The translations under genes were made by a program, and so were the position numbers. Of a stretch of DNA of 64,000 nucleotides, positions 1-8,503 are shown piece by piece. Source of the DNA: Methanoregula sp. (lineage in GTDB: Archaea; Halobacteriota; Methanomicrobia; Methanomicrobiales; Methanospirillaceae); the NCBI RefSeq assembly GCF_028679125.1, contig NZ_JAJRCG010000006.1, positions 1 through 64,000 of the forward strand. Reading direction: 5' to 3'. The notes beneath the pieces are model-generated. The model saw only the letters and a program-made list of their open reading frames with translations, had not been told where the DNA came from and searched no databases. Position 1 is the stretch's first letter, and each line of letters opens with the position of its first letter.

Positions 1-260
1 AGGTCTTTTGTCGGGATCGGCTCGCTCACCCCGGTGACCGTGGCATAGAATCCGCTTCCCTGCCAGTACCCCGTGTTCACGACTTTCACATCCATGGAGA
101 GCGTCGGGGCCTTCTTTGCGGAACTTCCGCTCATCAGGTTTCCCGAGAACCCGGAGACGATGGCCGCGATGATGATCACGACAACGAGCATCAGCATCAC
201 GCCAACCACCGGTGAGACCCCACGCTCACTCCCGTACGGACGGCTGTTCTTGGTCATCAT
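1..260 (-). CDS. Archaeal type IV pilin-like protein, long type (C-terminus beyond the window)
   Basis: The first 86 codons are visible; the gene runs off the left edge. The leader MMTKNSRPYGSERG precedes a class III prepilin signal (VSPVVGVMLMLVVV, then a hydrophobic helix through IIIAAIVSGFSG), the DUF1628 / Pilin_N pattern of pilins exported through the membrane and trimmed by an EppA/PibD-type peptidase. The segments APTLSMDVKVVNTG and VTGVSEPIPTKDL match the long-type pilins at 8504, 10132, 11581 and 15556. The start at 260 is chosen because GAGGGTATT lies just before ATG. It sits 7 bp after the stop of the short-type gene and is probably the third gene of the transcription unit starting near 1590. 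Role in a surface filament is inferred from family. Confidence 0.85.
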   Translation of the reverse strand, partial: MMTKNSRPYGSERGVSPVVGVMLMLVVVIIIAAIVSGFSGNLMSGSSAKKAPTLSMDVKVVNTGYWQGSGFYATVTGVSEPIPTKD

Positions 261-267
261 AATACCC

Positions 268-804
268 TCACGTGGCGATCGTCACGGTGCTCTGCCCGAT
301 GGACTTCCCTGCGGAATCCAGGAACAAAAGGTTAAACGAGAGCCCGATGTTCGCTGTATTGTTAAACCCGTACTCTGGGGAATCCGCATCGCCCGTCGAA
401 AAGTCGGGCCGCTGCTGGACATAGGTCAAGTTGCGCTTACTGACGGTGGCTGTGTCGCCCGGTTTGAATGCCTTGACGGCTGCTAAGGTCTGGCCCGAAC
501 TGGTGATGACATAACTCTTGTTGACAACCCAGGAATACCGGGTAACATTCTCCCCGAACGCTCGCGAAGGCTGCACCATGATCGTTGTCGAGCCCAGCGG
601 GATCGCATCCCCGCCGTTGTTGGAGATTGTCATCCCGTTCGACTGGCTGTAGGTGGCCTGAACAACTGCCGACGGGGCTTTCGTGGTCCCGCTCACGGCA
701 CTCCCGCTGAACGCAGAAACCAGTGCCGCGATGATGATCACGACCACGAGCATCAGCATCACGCCGATGACCGGTGAGACTGCCTGTTCATGACGCTGCA
801 TCAT
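268..804 (-). CDS. Archaeal type IV pilin-like protein, short type
   Basis: 178 aa with an eight-residue leader (MMQRHEQA), the processing motif VSPVIG and one N-terminal helix (about residues 9-35). The mature part contains ISNNGGDAIPLGS, the counterpart of the HAGGD block of the other short-type pilins, then a GDTATVSK segment and the ending GQSTVTIAT. It has no catalytic motif, so a structural filament or adhesin subunit is expected. Its ATG shares one base with the TAA of the long-type gene upstream, and the SD is inside the last codons of that gene, indicating translational coupling. It is the most divergent short-type copy and lacks the Trp-Ala-Leu-Cys block seen in the others. Confidence 0.85.
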   Translation of the reverse strand: MMQRHEQAVSPVIGVMLMLVVVIIIAALVSAFSGSAVSGTTKAPSAVVQATYSQSNGMTISNNGGDAIPLGSTTIMVQPSRAFGENVTRYSWVVNKSYVITSSGQTLAAVKAFKPGDTATVSKRNLTYVQQRPDFSTGDADSPEYGFNNTANIGLSFNLLFLDSAGKSIGQSTVTIAT

Positions 805-1490
805 TATCCCTCCACCATGACATTCTGGTCAACGAGCGTCTTTCCGGACTTCAAATCGACAACACGTACCGTCACGGTATCTCCCGTCCTCAGGTAACTC
901 CAGTTGCCGCCAAGGATCGACTGCATGGGATCGGGATTATGCGAAGTGCCATACGCATACGCTCCGTTTGCTGCCAGCCCGTACTGGGAGGGCCGGTCGA
1001 ACGTCGAGGTCCCGGATGTCAGGGTGAAGTTACCCCACATGGCATCCGGCGGGTGAGAGATGTCATTCGCCCATCCGGTCACCCCGTTGCCGTACCCGGT
1101 CGGTACCGTCAGGCCGTTTTGGGTTTCACCGTTAACAAAGACTCCACCGCGTCCGGCAGAACTCGTGTTTCCACCCGGCGGGATGCTCGTACCATCTGTC
1201 TTGTTGGTGGTCGTCCACGAGGTGATCAGCTGCAGGTTCCTGGTCGGGATCGGTTCGCTCACGCCAAGCACTTTCATGGAAAAGTACGATGTTGCATCAG
1301 TTCCCCCGTTTTTTATGTGGAACTCTGCGTTCAGTGTCGGTGCCTTCTGGCTCCCATTCATGGATCCCCCCGCAAATGCGGAGACTACCGCTGCAAGAAT
1401 GATCGTGACGACAAGCATCAGCATCACGCCGACTATCGGCGAGACGCCATCGTCGCCATTTTTTTTTGTTTGTCTTTTCAGATAATGCAT
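804..1490 (-). CDS. Archaeal type IV pilin-like protein, long type (first gene of unit A)
   Basis: 228 aa. The leader MHYLKRQTKKNGDDG is followed by VSPIVGVMLMLVVT and a hydrophobic helix, the standard archaeal pilin N-terminus. The mature domain has KAPTLNAEFHIKNGG, VSEPIPTRNLQLITSW and a C-terminal block with YLRTGDTVTVRVVDL and GKTLVDQNVMVEG. It is the shortest of the complete long-type pilins. The start is supported by AGAGG a few nt upstream and by the identical MHYL start in the first genes of the two other units. It is the promoter-proximal gene of unit A, about 100 nt downstream of the shared promoter block. It is probably glycosylated or assembled with the short-type partner; that is inference. 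Confidence 0.87.
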   Translation of the reverse strand: MHYLKRQTKKNGDDGVSPIVGVMLMLVVTIILAAVVSAFAGGSMNGSQKAPTLNAEFHIKNGGTDATSYFSMKVLGVSEPIPTRNLQLITSWTTTNKTDGTSIPPGGNTSSAGRGGVFVNGETQNGLTVPTGYGNGVTGWANDISHPPDAMWGNFTLTSGTSTFDRPSQYGLAANGAYAYGTSHNPDPMQSILGGNWSYLRTGDTVTVRVVDLKSGKTLVDQNVMVEG

Positions 1491-1590
1491 AGAATATTCC
1501 TCTTGCTCAAATTCCCATGAGTAGTATCATGACGGAGCACGAGCGGCAGCCGGCACGACTGCTAACAGGTTCGCCATGTCCACCAAAGGT

Positions 1591-1627
1591 ATTAATTAAA
1601 AATATTTAACAATGATCATTTGTTAAT
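1591..1627 (-). promoter_or_regulatory. Conserved promoter block of pilin unit A
   Basis: Read on the minus strand, an ATTAACAAATGATCATT segment is followed directly by GTTAAATATTTTTAATTAAT, a strong archaeal TATA-like stretch. The same block with the same spacing (100-102 nt to the first start codon) occurs at 12485 and 16485. The roughly 65 nt leader between block and gene also shares short words (CCGTCATGA, GCAGTCG). It is the only obvious promoter for unit A. Assignment as promoter is from base composition, conservation and position. Confidence 0.75.
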
Positions 1628-2990
1628 TTTTCGACGTTGTTTTAAATTTTTTTATTTGGATCAAAATCAATTTTATTGATTTAATTGATTATTAAAATTT
1701 CATCCTCGCCGGAGACGGATCAACACAGGATACTACGATAAAAATTAAAAGAAATTAATACTGATATTGAGGTACCGGACGTACCAGGAACTCTTTTTGA
1801 ACCCTACCTCACTCCCGTGTGCTACGGGAATCATCAAGGAGGAAAGACAGGGATTTCGGGATCCGGTTTTTCCCGATGCTGGTGATCTCTATGATGAGAA
1901 GATCATATGCATGAAAAACATTGCACGATACTCTCCGATCCCGGTACTTCACTAAATTTAAGCCCGAATTAAGGGAAAGCGTAAGATCTCAACAGGCAGC
2001 GGGTGCCGGATATGGTCACTATATGGCAAAAAAAGCCAGCCGGATACTAAGACATCTTCCAGAAACAGTGCGATCCGGTACCTGCTGACCATCATCTTGT
2101 TCCTGTACAAGAATATCCGGGTGTCTCTTCGATGGATTTGCCTGGCCCGTGTTCTCCGTGGTCCCAGAACGATTGACGAAGATTTATTCCGGTTTGATCT
2201 CTTCTGGCTCTTCGTCCGGGAAGGGATCTGGAAAAAAACCCAAATCTGTTACTTTTGTTACGGTTCTTCGTAGTTTCAGATGATTGAGATGTGATACGGG
2301 TTGCTGACTATCCACTATGCACGGAAGAAATTTCTGAGACGTACCGGGTTCATACAATTTGTCTTGACTCAGGTATTCTCCAGGGCATATTTTTTCAAGC
2401 AGACTCTGCTGAAAAAATTTCAATCGCGATCATGAGGTGTCAGTTGATGAGGCTACAATCGGATAATTATCCGACAATATGTATGTACATGCTACAAAAT
2501 TTTTGATTTGCCGGCGTGAGAGAGGTTGCCGATCAACCGGACCCTGCCTGAAAAATTTTGAGCTGGGGGTGAGGGGGTGGTTGAAATTTTTTTGCCGGAG
2601 ATCGATTGCGATGCTCATAATGGTGAAACTCACTCAGGTTTTTGGCAGGTAGTGTACACTGCCAGGATTCACGAAGAAATTATGAGAGAAGTACTGGATC
2701 CTGAACTAATACCCTGGTACACCCCAGGGACTGTCCTTTACCTTCACCACGTCATACTTCTGATCCGGGCCGGATGGATCCGGTCAGGGTGCAGGTGTAC
2801 GTTTTATTTTTACCGGTTCCCGATACTTGCCCGTGGCGCAGCTTATCTGTGTATCCCCTGAAAAATCATTGGATTGGGTGAAGAATCCTGCAAGATCTCC
2901 GTCGGAGAACCTTACCGTAGAGTACTCCTCCTGCCAGGGAACCCTGTTTCCCAAAACAACCTCATTTTGCAAAACGGAGTTCATTTTGAA
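1628..2990. other. Gene-poor A/T-rich intergenic DNA
   Basis: I see no convincing gene here. The sequence is more A/T-rich than the surrounding coding DNA. The best open frame is 79 codons on the minus strand (2184-2423), ending in an acidic tail (DEEPEEIKPE), with no recognisable domain or ribosome-binding site; it may be a decayed gene remnant. Other frames are short and lack start signals. The right end merges into the dispersed repeat at 2991. Confidence 0.55.
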
Positions 2991-3150
2991 CGATTCGTTC
3001 CAGCCCGGGAGATTTCGGGTACCCGAAAAACTTCGTAATTCACCTAAAACACCCCACTAATTCATTTTAAATCGTTCTATAATGACCCGGATTCCCGGAT
3101 TTTACGCCGGAGGGGCAAAACTTCGTAAATAGACCCCTTGTAATTTCGTG
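2991..3150. repeat. Dispersed intergenic repeat, copy 1
   Basis: About 160 bp that recurs at 4689-4850 and, from its central part on, at 13021-13140. Shared landmarks in order are CGATTCGTTCC, GCCCGGGAGATT, CTTCGTAATTCACC, ACTAATTCATTTT, CTATAATGACCCGGATT, TTTTACGCCGGA, GCAAAACTTCGTAAATAG and ACCCCTTGTAATTT. The element contains internal near-direct repeats of AAAACTTCGTAA. It lies just downstream of the AAA ATPase gene; copy 2 lies just upstream of it in the same orientation. No open frame spans the copies, so it is non-coding. Confidence 0.85.
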
Positions 3151-3212
3151 ATCAGCATGCAAAACAGGCTGCGGAAGGTGCCGGAAAAAGGGGATGTCTG
3201 GGGATCCGGCAG

Positions 3213-4481
3213 TTATCGTACACTCTCTTCCAAAAGCCACTTCCAGACCGGTTTCAGGACAATCGTTTTTCCCTCAGCCTGCAGCTCATCTTCCTGATCG
3301 TAGGTAAGGATCATGCCCCTCGAAAGATCGAATGTTTCCATCGCTTCAAGGAGACCTTTGGTCTCCCGCTCCCGGTTCTCCGCAGTGAATTCATAACAGA
3401 CCTGGATTGCCATGGTGATTTTTTTCTGGTCCTTGAGAATGAAATCGCACTCCCGCTTTCCGGCAAAGTAAAAGATCTCCCCGCCCCGCCTCTTCAGTTC
3501 AATGAAGACAACATTCTCAAGGAGCCTCCCGTTATTCGGTGTGAGGGAAAAACCGTTCAGGACACACAGGGCAGTGTCGATGCAGTAAATCTTACGGGGG
3601 GAACCGAGCTGCTTTTTCAGGGAATAATCAAACCGCAGGAGTTCAAAGAAGAGATATGCGCCACTTAAGTACGAGATGTATTCCTTGACCGTGATCGCAT
3701 TCATCAGCCCGAGGTTTTTTTTCAGTGAATTATACGTGAACGGAAGCGTTACGGTGGATGCAAGGATCCCGACGAGTTCGCGGATCAGTCTCTGCCTGCG
3801 GATGGAATACCGTGCAATGATATCCCGGTACAGGATGTTGTCATACAGGGTTTTGAGGTACTCGGGATCATTGTTCCGGAGATATTCCGGCATCCCTCCG
3901 CTCTCGACATACCGGCCAAATGCCCGGGTCAGGTTTACTTTCTCCTCCACAAGATACAGCGACTCTTTGCGTACTGCGGTTTTTATAAAGCGTAAGTATT
4001 CGATAAACGAGAACGGGTATACTTCAAAGAGCTTGTATCTCCCGGTGAGCCGGGTGCCGAATTCCCGGCTGAGCAGGGATGCATTGGAGCCGGTGAGAAT
4101 AATTTTCTTGCCGTTGTCCTGAAGGCGACGGACAAAGGTCTCGAACTTTTCCACGTTCTGGATCTCGTCAAAGAAGTAAGTACCGGCCGACCCGTATACT
4201 TCAATGAGGACTTCGTCGAGTATCCCGAAATCCTCTGCGCGGAAACTGAGCAGCCGCTCGTCCTCGAAATTGATGTAACAGTAATTCTTCGCACCCTGCA
4301 TGAGCTGCTTGAGGAGCGTGGACTTCCCGCATCTCCTGATCCCGGTAAGGATCAGCACCCGGTTGTCGTTCATGGCATCGAGTACATGGCTGAATATGGT
4401 CCGTTCAACAAGATCCCCCGGTTGTTCTATCTGGGTTTTCTGCTGGATAACGAGATGTCGCAGGACCTCTTTTGAGACCAT
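3213..4481 (-). CDS. AAA-type ATPase with DUF4143 domain
   Basis: 422 aa. An AAA_14-type ATPase domain has Walker A GIRRCGKST (residues 47-55), Walker B YFFDEIQ and a sensor-like KIILTGSNASLLSRE; the C-terminal part (about 220 to the end) matches the DUF4143 pattern with YFAGKRECDFIL, a nuclease-like fold in this family. These proteins are common, often lone, accessory genes in archaea and bacteria with no firmly known role; defence or mobility functions have been suggested. The ATG overlaps a short TACTAATTAGTAATTAGTA repeat. The gene stands alone and is bracketed by direct copies of the dispersed repeat at 2991 and 4689, which suggests acquired DNA. Confidence 0.85.
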   Translation of the reverse strand: MVSKEVLRHLVIQQKTQIEQPGDLVERTIFSHVLDAMNDNRVLILTGIRRCGKSTLLKQLMQGAKNYCYINFEDERLLSFRAEDFGILDEVLIEVYGSAGTYFFDEIQNVEKFETFVRRLQDNGKKIILTGSNASLLSREFGTRLTGRYKLFEVYPFSFIEYLRFIKTAVRKESLYLVEEKVNLTRAFGRYVESGGMPEYLRNNDPEYLKTLYDNILYRDIIARYSIRRQRLIRELVGILASTVTLPFTYNSLKKNLGLMNAITVKEYISYLSGAYLFFELLRFDYSLKKQLGSPRKIYCIDTALCVLNGFSLTPNNGRLLENVVFIELKRRGGEIFYFAGKRECDFILKDQKKITMAIQVCYEFTAENRERETKGLLEAMETFDLSRGMILTYDQEDELQAEGKTIVLKPVWKWLLEESVR

Positions 4482-4688
4482 ACTAATTAGTAATTAGTAA
4501 AAAGCAATGAATGTTTTCATTGGCAGTTAGTGGCAGGGTGATCATGCGGGAGGATCGGACAGCCCCCCTGAGAGGCTTCCCGTTAGTGCGGCCTCACGGG
4601 GGAGGACGATCGCGTGATGAGGACTGCCCCTGCAGTTGCCCCATGATCTGAAATCAGCCCCCGTTTGGCAATCAGGCCTTGTTACGGG

Positions 4689-4850
4689 CGATTCGTTCCT
4701 GCCCGGGAGATTCAGGGTCCCCGAAAAACTTCGTAATTCACCCAAAACACCCTACTAATTCATTTTTAATCGGCCTATAATGACCCGGATTTATGGATTT
4801 TACGCCGGATGGGCAAAACTTTGTAAATAGACCCCTTGTAATTTGACGAT
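4689..4850. repeat. Dispersed intergenic repeat, copy 2
   Basis: Direct-orientation copy of the element at 2991-3150, with only scattered substitutions over about 160 bp. It begins CGATTCGTTCCTGCCCGGG and ends CCTTGTAATTTGACGAT. It lies about 200 bp upstream of the AAA ATPase start codon, so the two copies frame that gene. The 3' part is more like copy 3 (both continue TTTGACGA) than copy 1. Confidence 0.85.
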
Positions 4851-4979
4851 CTGCCCCTCACGAGGGGTTTGGGACGTGTGCGGGGACCGGCCGTGGGGTC
4901 AGGATCGGGGGATCCGGGTGAGAGACGCGGGAGTTGTTATAGGGTCTCAGTAGATAACGGACCGGGAATCAAACGCCGG

Positions 4980-5085
4980 TTTGCAATCATTTGGATCCGG
5001 GAAAATTTTTTATCCCGGGCAAGTCTGCCGGGTTTTTGCATCACGTAGGCTGGTGCACGATCAGTTTGTAAAAAGAAACATAATG
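4980..5085. repeat. Degenerate right arm of the dispersed repeat
   Basis: Downstream of copy 2 the sequence reads CAATCATTTGGATCCGGG, then ATTTTTTATCCCGGGC, CTGCCGG, a GTTTTTGCATCACGTAGG-like stretch and CACGATCAGTTTGTAAAAAG. A related string of words in the same order follows copy 3 (13270-13390) and occurs alone at 5925-6010. Conservation is low and patchy, so the boundaries are approximate. Confidence 0.5.
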
Positions 5086-5147
5086 GACAACGCTGCATTT
5101 TTCCATCTATCACCCATGAAATACCGGATGACAGAATATGTTAAAAA

Positions 5148-5453
5148 TTATTCAGAAAAAGATTTGAAATTACCATATTTTTTATGAGCCTGTCCGATAG
5201 GCATCACATCCAGGATCTTTACGATCTTTTCCGTATCATAGACTCGATAAAATGCAGTCCAGGATCTTCCAATGTGCTGTCGGTAAAGAATATAGCCACC
5301 CTTAAGACAAAATTTTTCTTTATCGCCCCGCTTACCCGGACAGGGATTTTTCCGAAGGGTTTCAAGATGTTCTTTAATGATCCTTCGGCTTTTCTCATCG
5401 AATCCGTTGATCTTATCTACCTGATCCTGTTCGATAAGAATCTTGAACGTCAA
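5148..5453 (-). CDS. RelE/ParE-family toxin-like protein
   Basis: 101 aa, the usual size for this superfamily. The pattern is a short N-terminal strand, two helices (EKSRRIIKEHLETLRKNPCP), then GDKEKFCLKGGYILYRQHIG, AFYRVYDTEKIVKILDVMPIGQAHKKYG, typical of the RelE/ParE beta-sheet core ending in a basic region. RelE-type members cleave mRNA on the ribosome and ParE-type members poison gyrase; the sequence alone does not say which. Its start overlaps the stop of the upstream small gene by 4 bp, the normal antitoxin-toxin order. The Arg/Tyr/His/Lys content fits an mRNA interferase better; that is a guess. Confidence 0.8.
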   Translation of the reverse strand: MTFKILIEQDQVDKINGFDEKSRRIIKEHLETLRKNPCPGKRGDKEKFCLKGGYILYRQHIGRSWTAFYRVYDTEKIVKILDVMPIGQAHKKYGNFKSFSE

Positions 5454-5644
5454 TCGTCAATCTCCGAGAGTGAGACAAATTTTCCCTCTTCTTCAATGCG
5501 TTTCATATCGGAGACGAGCCGCTCCTTTTTTTTGGTCTCCATCAAATCTTCCAGAAGTTCCGCGTAGGTCTGGCCGGCTGAACGCATCTCGGATAGTTCT
5601 TTCCATACCGGTTCTGTTACGGGGATCCGCTTCACTACAGACAT
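5450..5644 (-). CDS. Antitoxin of the RelE/ParE-like pair
   Basis: 64 aa from ATG at 5644 (MSVVKRIPVTEPVWKEL); an earlier in-frame ATG at 5668 is possible. The protein has an N-terminal strand VVKRIPVTE followed by a helix, SAGQTYAELLEDLME, and an acidic end SLSEIDD, the ribbon-helix-helix-like layout of short archaeal antitoxins. It precedes the toxin with a 4-bp overlap. No SD is visible before 5644, so a leaderless or short-leader transcript is possible. Such antitoxins usually bind their own promoter; no clear operator palindrome was found. Confidence 0.72.
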   Translation of the reverse strand: MSVVKRIPVTEPVWKELSEMRSAGQTYAELLEDLMETKKKERLVSDMKRIEEEGKFVSLSEIDD

Positions 5645-5710
5645 GATACTATGGTAAACATGGCACATATGAATACTTTTGGAATGTTGTATTCATGGGG
5701 CATCGCAATC

Positions 5711-5744
5711 GGGGGATACCCACGCGGCAAGGGGCGAAAGCCCC
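5711..5744. repeat. Short repeat with GNRA hairpin
   Basis: Contains GGGGGATACCCACGCGGC followed by a perfect hairpin, GGGGC-GAAA-GCCCC (5731-5744), five G/C pairs closed by a GAAA tetraloop. A related 38-bp segment lies at 13792-13829. It is intergenic, about 70 bp upstream of the antitoxin start. Confidence 0.5.
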
Positions 5745-5924
5745 TAAAGAGCGAGATGAAAAATGAATGATTTTACCAAAAAAACAAGATGCTGATAGAG
5801 ATCTTTGTAACAACAATTTCAAAAATCGTCTGCCGGAAAATTGAATAGTGTTCTTTGGTTTTGTTCCCCTCAAAAGAGACGGAGAAATGTCATTTTCATT
5901 GTTCGGGTACGAACGTCCGTTCAT

Positions 5925-6010
5925 GCTCATTTTTTTAAGCAGAATTTTTTCTCCGGACGCTCTGCAGGAATTTTTTCATCACGTACACAGATGCCCGATC
6001 ATTTCAGAAA
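5925..6010. repeat. Solitary copy of the repeat right arm
   Basis: Words shared with 4980-5085 and 13270-13390 in the same order: CATTTTTTTAAGC, CTCTGCAGG, TTTTTTCATCACGTACACAG, ATGCCCGATCATTTCAG and AAAAAAG. It covers the point where the truncated methyltransferase gene (6004-6306) ends, so its arrival may have removed the rest of that gene. Confidence 0.45.
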
Positions 6011-6306
6011 AAAGAATCCATCGTGAAATTGCGGCAGAGTATCAGGAACGATTTGCATGCCAGTTCATACATTTTACACGAATTGTCGATTGCCGTTACG
6101 CGGAGATCCGAAAGGTGGGAGCGGGCAATCGCCAGCAATCCTGGCCCGGATCCCCCATCAAGGCAGGTGCCCCGGGTGATCCGGGTCCGTTCAACGATCT
6201 GGTCCGCAATGACAGGATAGATCCGGGCAAAGGTGGCCCATGCAAACTCGTCGTACTGCCTGGCATCTTCTTCGGATTTCCAGAGCAGGTCACAGGTCTC
6301 GGTCAT
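6004..6306 (-). pseudogene. Truncated class I SAM methyltransferase
   Basis: Only 100 codons remain. MTETCDLLWKSEEDARQYDEFAW through ARIYPVIADQIVERT and the SAM-binding motif I CLDGGSGPGLLAIA, followed by a motif II-like VTAIDNS, give a convincing start of a class I methyltransferase. It then reads into an unrelated tail and stops at a repeat-like segment; motifs III-IV and the substrate domain are missing. A working class I enzyme is normally about 200 aa or more. The fragment lies 50 bp downstream of another methyltransferase gene on the same strand. No SD is obvious. I regard it as a decayed gene. Confidence 0.7.
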
Positions 6307-6355
6307 AGCGGGATTATGATGGGGTATCGATCAGAGGACCGGAGATCCGGGAATT

Positions 6356-7258
6356 TCAGCGGTTCCGGGACGTACAGGAACTGTTGACATTCCACCAGAT
6401 GTGCGCCCCGAGCGCCTCTCCTGCAACACAGTATCCCCGTTCAGTCTTTGCAAGGGACGTCCCGCAGTACTCGCGGACCGCACGCTCCTGCTCCGGCGTC
6501 GTGCAGTCAAGACGTTTGCAGAAGTCGTTTGCCGCATCATCAACCGAGGGGAAGTACGCAGGCTCGCAACTCGCTTCCACGGCAAGATTTGCAGGGATTC
6601 CCATTGCGTAGAGCATCTGCCAGAGGCAGTCTGCCGTAGGTTCGCCGGGGAATTCCGCACCATGGACTTTTGGCCAGAGCGCGGTATTGAGGATGGCGGT
6701 GTATGGCTGGGTCAAAAACCAGTAGAGGTGTACCTGGCCGGTACAGACTGCCTGCATCTTCCGGATCGCATCGCCAATGTCGGTGATCATGAGGCTGTAG
6801 GATGCGATCACGATATCGAAGGGCGCACCCAGTTCCTCCGGTGTCACGTCTTCCCAGCGCTTCGGGATGATCGTGACAGGCCGGACCTGCTGCTGTTTTT
6901 CATACAGCACGAGAGCATCGCGCATTGCTTCACCGGGTTCCACGGCCACGACATCGCAGCCATGGGCTGCGAGGGGAACGCTCAGGACGCCGGTGCCGGC
7001 CCCGATATCGAGCACCCGCGACCCGTCGCGGATCCCCATGGTGGCAATCCGTTCCTCCGCGTCCTTCCTCCCGCTGTCCAGATTCCGGATGAAGTGATCC
7101 GAGAGCCGTTTTTTATTGTTCCAGAATGAATCCGGGGAACCGGTGCGTGGCACGGCAAGCCGGGCAAGGCGCTGCTCCTTCCACCGCTCCTGCCAGTATG
7201 TTTCCGGGGAGTGTTCTGATTCAGCTGCTGGCGCATTCATGGAAGATCTATAGTTCAT
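6356..7258 (-). CDS. Class I SAM-dependent methyltransferase
   Basis: 300 aa from ATG at 7258 (an in-frame GTG lies at 7267). Motif I VLDIGAGTGVLSVPLA (about 85-100), motif II VVAVEPG, then PFDIVIASYSLMITDIGDAI as motif IV place it in the class I family. An N-terminal helical region of about 75 aa with ETYWQERWKEQRL and a C-terminal region ending WWNVNSS flank the core. Similar methanogen proteins occur beside metal- or corrinoid-related genes, but nothing here identifies the substrate. It is upstream of and collinear with the truncated methyltransferase. Residue content looks normal, and no lesion is seen. Confidence 0.82.
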   Translation of the reverse strand: MNYRSSMNAPAAESEHSPETYWQERWKEQRLARLAVPRTGSPDSFWNNKKRLSDHFIRNLDSGRKDAEERIATMGIRDGSRVLDIGAGTGVLSVPLAAHGCDVVAVEPGEAMRDALVLYEKQQQVRPVTIIPKRWEDVTPEELGAPFDIVIASYSLMITDIGDAIRKMQAVCTGQVHLYWFLTQPYTAILNTALWPKVHGAEFPGEPTADCLWQMLYAMGIPANLAVEASCEPAYFPSVDDAANDFCKRLDCTTPEQERAVREYCGTSLAKTERGYCVAGEALGAHIWWNVNSSCTSRNR

Positions 7259-7842
7259 GATTACCACATTTGATTAATTTTTGTGGTTATCAAGTACAAT
7301 GATTTTATATCGTGGACCAGCCTGAAGGCGCTGTATGTGGCCGGGAGTAATCTGCCCGATACAGGAATATTCTGGAACATATCCGGTGATGAGTCGGGAG
7401 AAAGGCCACTTCTCCAACAAGCCCGTTCAACTGCGTTCCGGTACATGGCACTGGACAACCCGGGCGGGAATTATCGTGTCGGAATGTTCACCGGGTGCGG
7501 AGTGGCACCCGGGAAAATCCGGGAAAAACGCAAAAAAACGCTGGAGAGATCATTCAATTCCCCGTGTAACACACCTGGGGACTTATCCCGCCATGGGGCA
7601 TTCCCGATTGCGATAGTACCGTATTGCACATAAAAACGCAAAAATTTTCTGTGCAGATACACCGGGATATCGCAAGAGGGGCGCAATCATATCACAAAAA
7701 AGGTTCTACCGAGCACAAAAAAGAGGATGTACAGGGTAAGCGGCAGGAAGCCTGCCTCCACCCGACGTGATTCCCTGGCAGATTTTATTGCCGTTGTATG
7801 AGATCCCGTTTAATTTGAGTCTTCTCTTTCCGACGCTTCCCG
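7259..7842. other. Intergenic region without a recognised gene
   Basis: Open frames here are short and lack domains or SD sequences. The part at 7262-7300 is A/T-rich and probably carries the methyltransferase promoter (minus strand CACAAAAATTAATC). The part at 7690-7842 follows the stop of the last pilin gene of unit B and likely contains its transcript end. Confidence 0.5.
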
Positions 7843-8493
7843 TTACGGTGTGATCTTTACCTCACTCTTTGCGATCAGGTTTCCGGCCTTGTCACTTGTC
7901 TGGATGATGAAAACCTTACCTACATTGTTAGGATTCCGGAAACAGAGCTGCCAGAATGCGCCGCAGCCTCCCTTATATGTTGTTGGGCTGGTTACAGGGT
8001 TCCACCATGGACTACATTTCGTATTCCCACGAGATGGACCGATCAACGCCTCAGATATCACGGGTTGCAGGGGATAGCACGTACTGTTCTCTGCACTGAT
8101 GAAGAGCGTGTCCCCGGGCTTGAAAGATGTCTTACCGGTGATCTGGCCGGTCGAAAACACCGGGTTCCCATCCTGATCGGTGATCAGATTCGTATTGATG
8201 TTCTGCGTAGAAACCGATTCTGTATTTGGTCCGAATCCGGGTCCAGTCTTAATAATGAAGACGAGATTATTGTAGGGAATTGCATCCCCACCAGCATGAC
8301 GGATGGTCATGCCGTCCGCGACGCTGAATGTAGCCTTGATCGTTGCCTGGGGGGTCTTGGACTGACCGCTGGCAATCCCGCCACCAAATGCGGAGACGAT
8401 CGCCGCGATGATGATCACCACGACCAGCATCAGCATTACGCCAACTACAGGTGAAACTGCATCGGCATTATGAGTGTTATGAAAATTCATCAT
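7843..8493 (-). CDS. Archaeal type IV pilin-like protein, short type (last gene of unit B)
   Basis: 216 aa. Leader MMNFHNTHNADA, processing motif VSPVVGVMLMLVVV, one helix, then TPQATIKATFSVADGMTI, HAGGDAIPYNNLVFII, FKPGDTLFIS, FWQLCFRNPNNVGKVF and a lysine/valine-rich end KSEVKITP. Compared with the other short copies it has a longer insert near 150-175 with two extra cysteines (NTKCSPWW and YKGGCGAFW). Sixth and last gene of unit B, 10 bp after its long-type partner. Extracellular filament subunit by family. Confidence 0.87.
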   Translation of the reverse strand: MMNFHNTHNADAVSPVVGVMLMLVVVIIIAAIVSAFGGGIASGQSKTPQATIKATFSVADGMTIRHAGGDAIPYNNLVFIIKTGPGFGPNTESVSTQNINTNLITDQDGNPVFSTGQITGKTSFKPGDTLFISAENSTCYPLQPVISEALIGPSRGNTKCSPWWNPVTSPTTYKGGCGAFWQLCFRNPNNVGKVFIIQTSDKAGNLIAKSEVKITP

Positions 8494-8503
8494 GATGATC
8501 GCC

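Noticed and set aside
774-1520. Long plus-strand open frame opposite the first pilin gene
   Set aside because: It is the antisense shadow of the minus-strand pilin (804-1490), has no domain, and its composition follows the codon bias of the opposite strand.
2184-2423. 79-codon minus-strand frame in the gene-poor region
   Set aside because: No SD, no recognised domain and no neighbour; kept only as a note in the intergenic entry.
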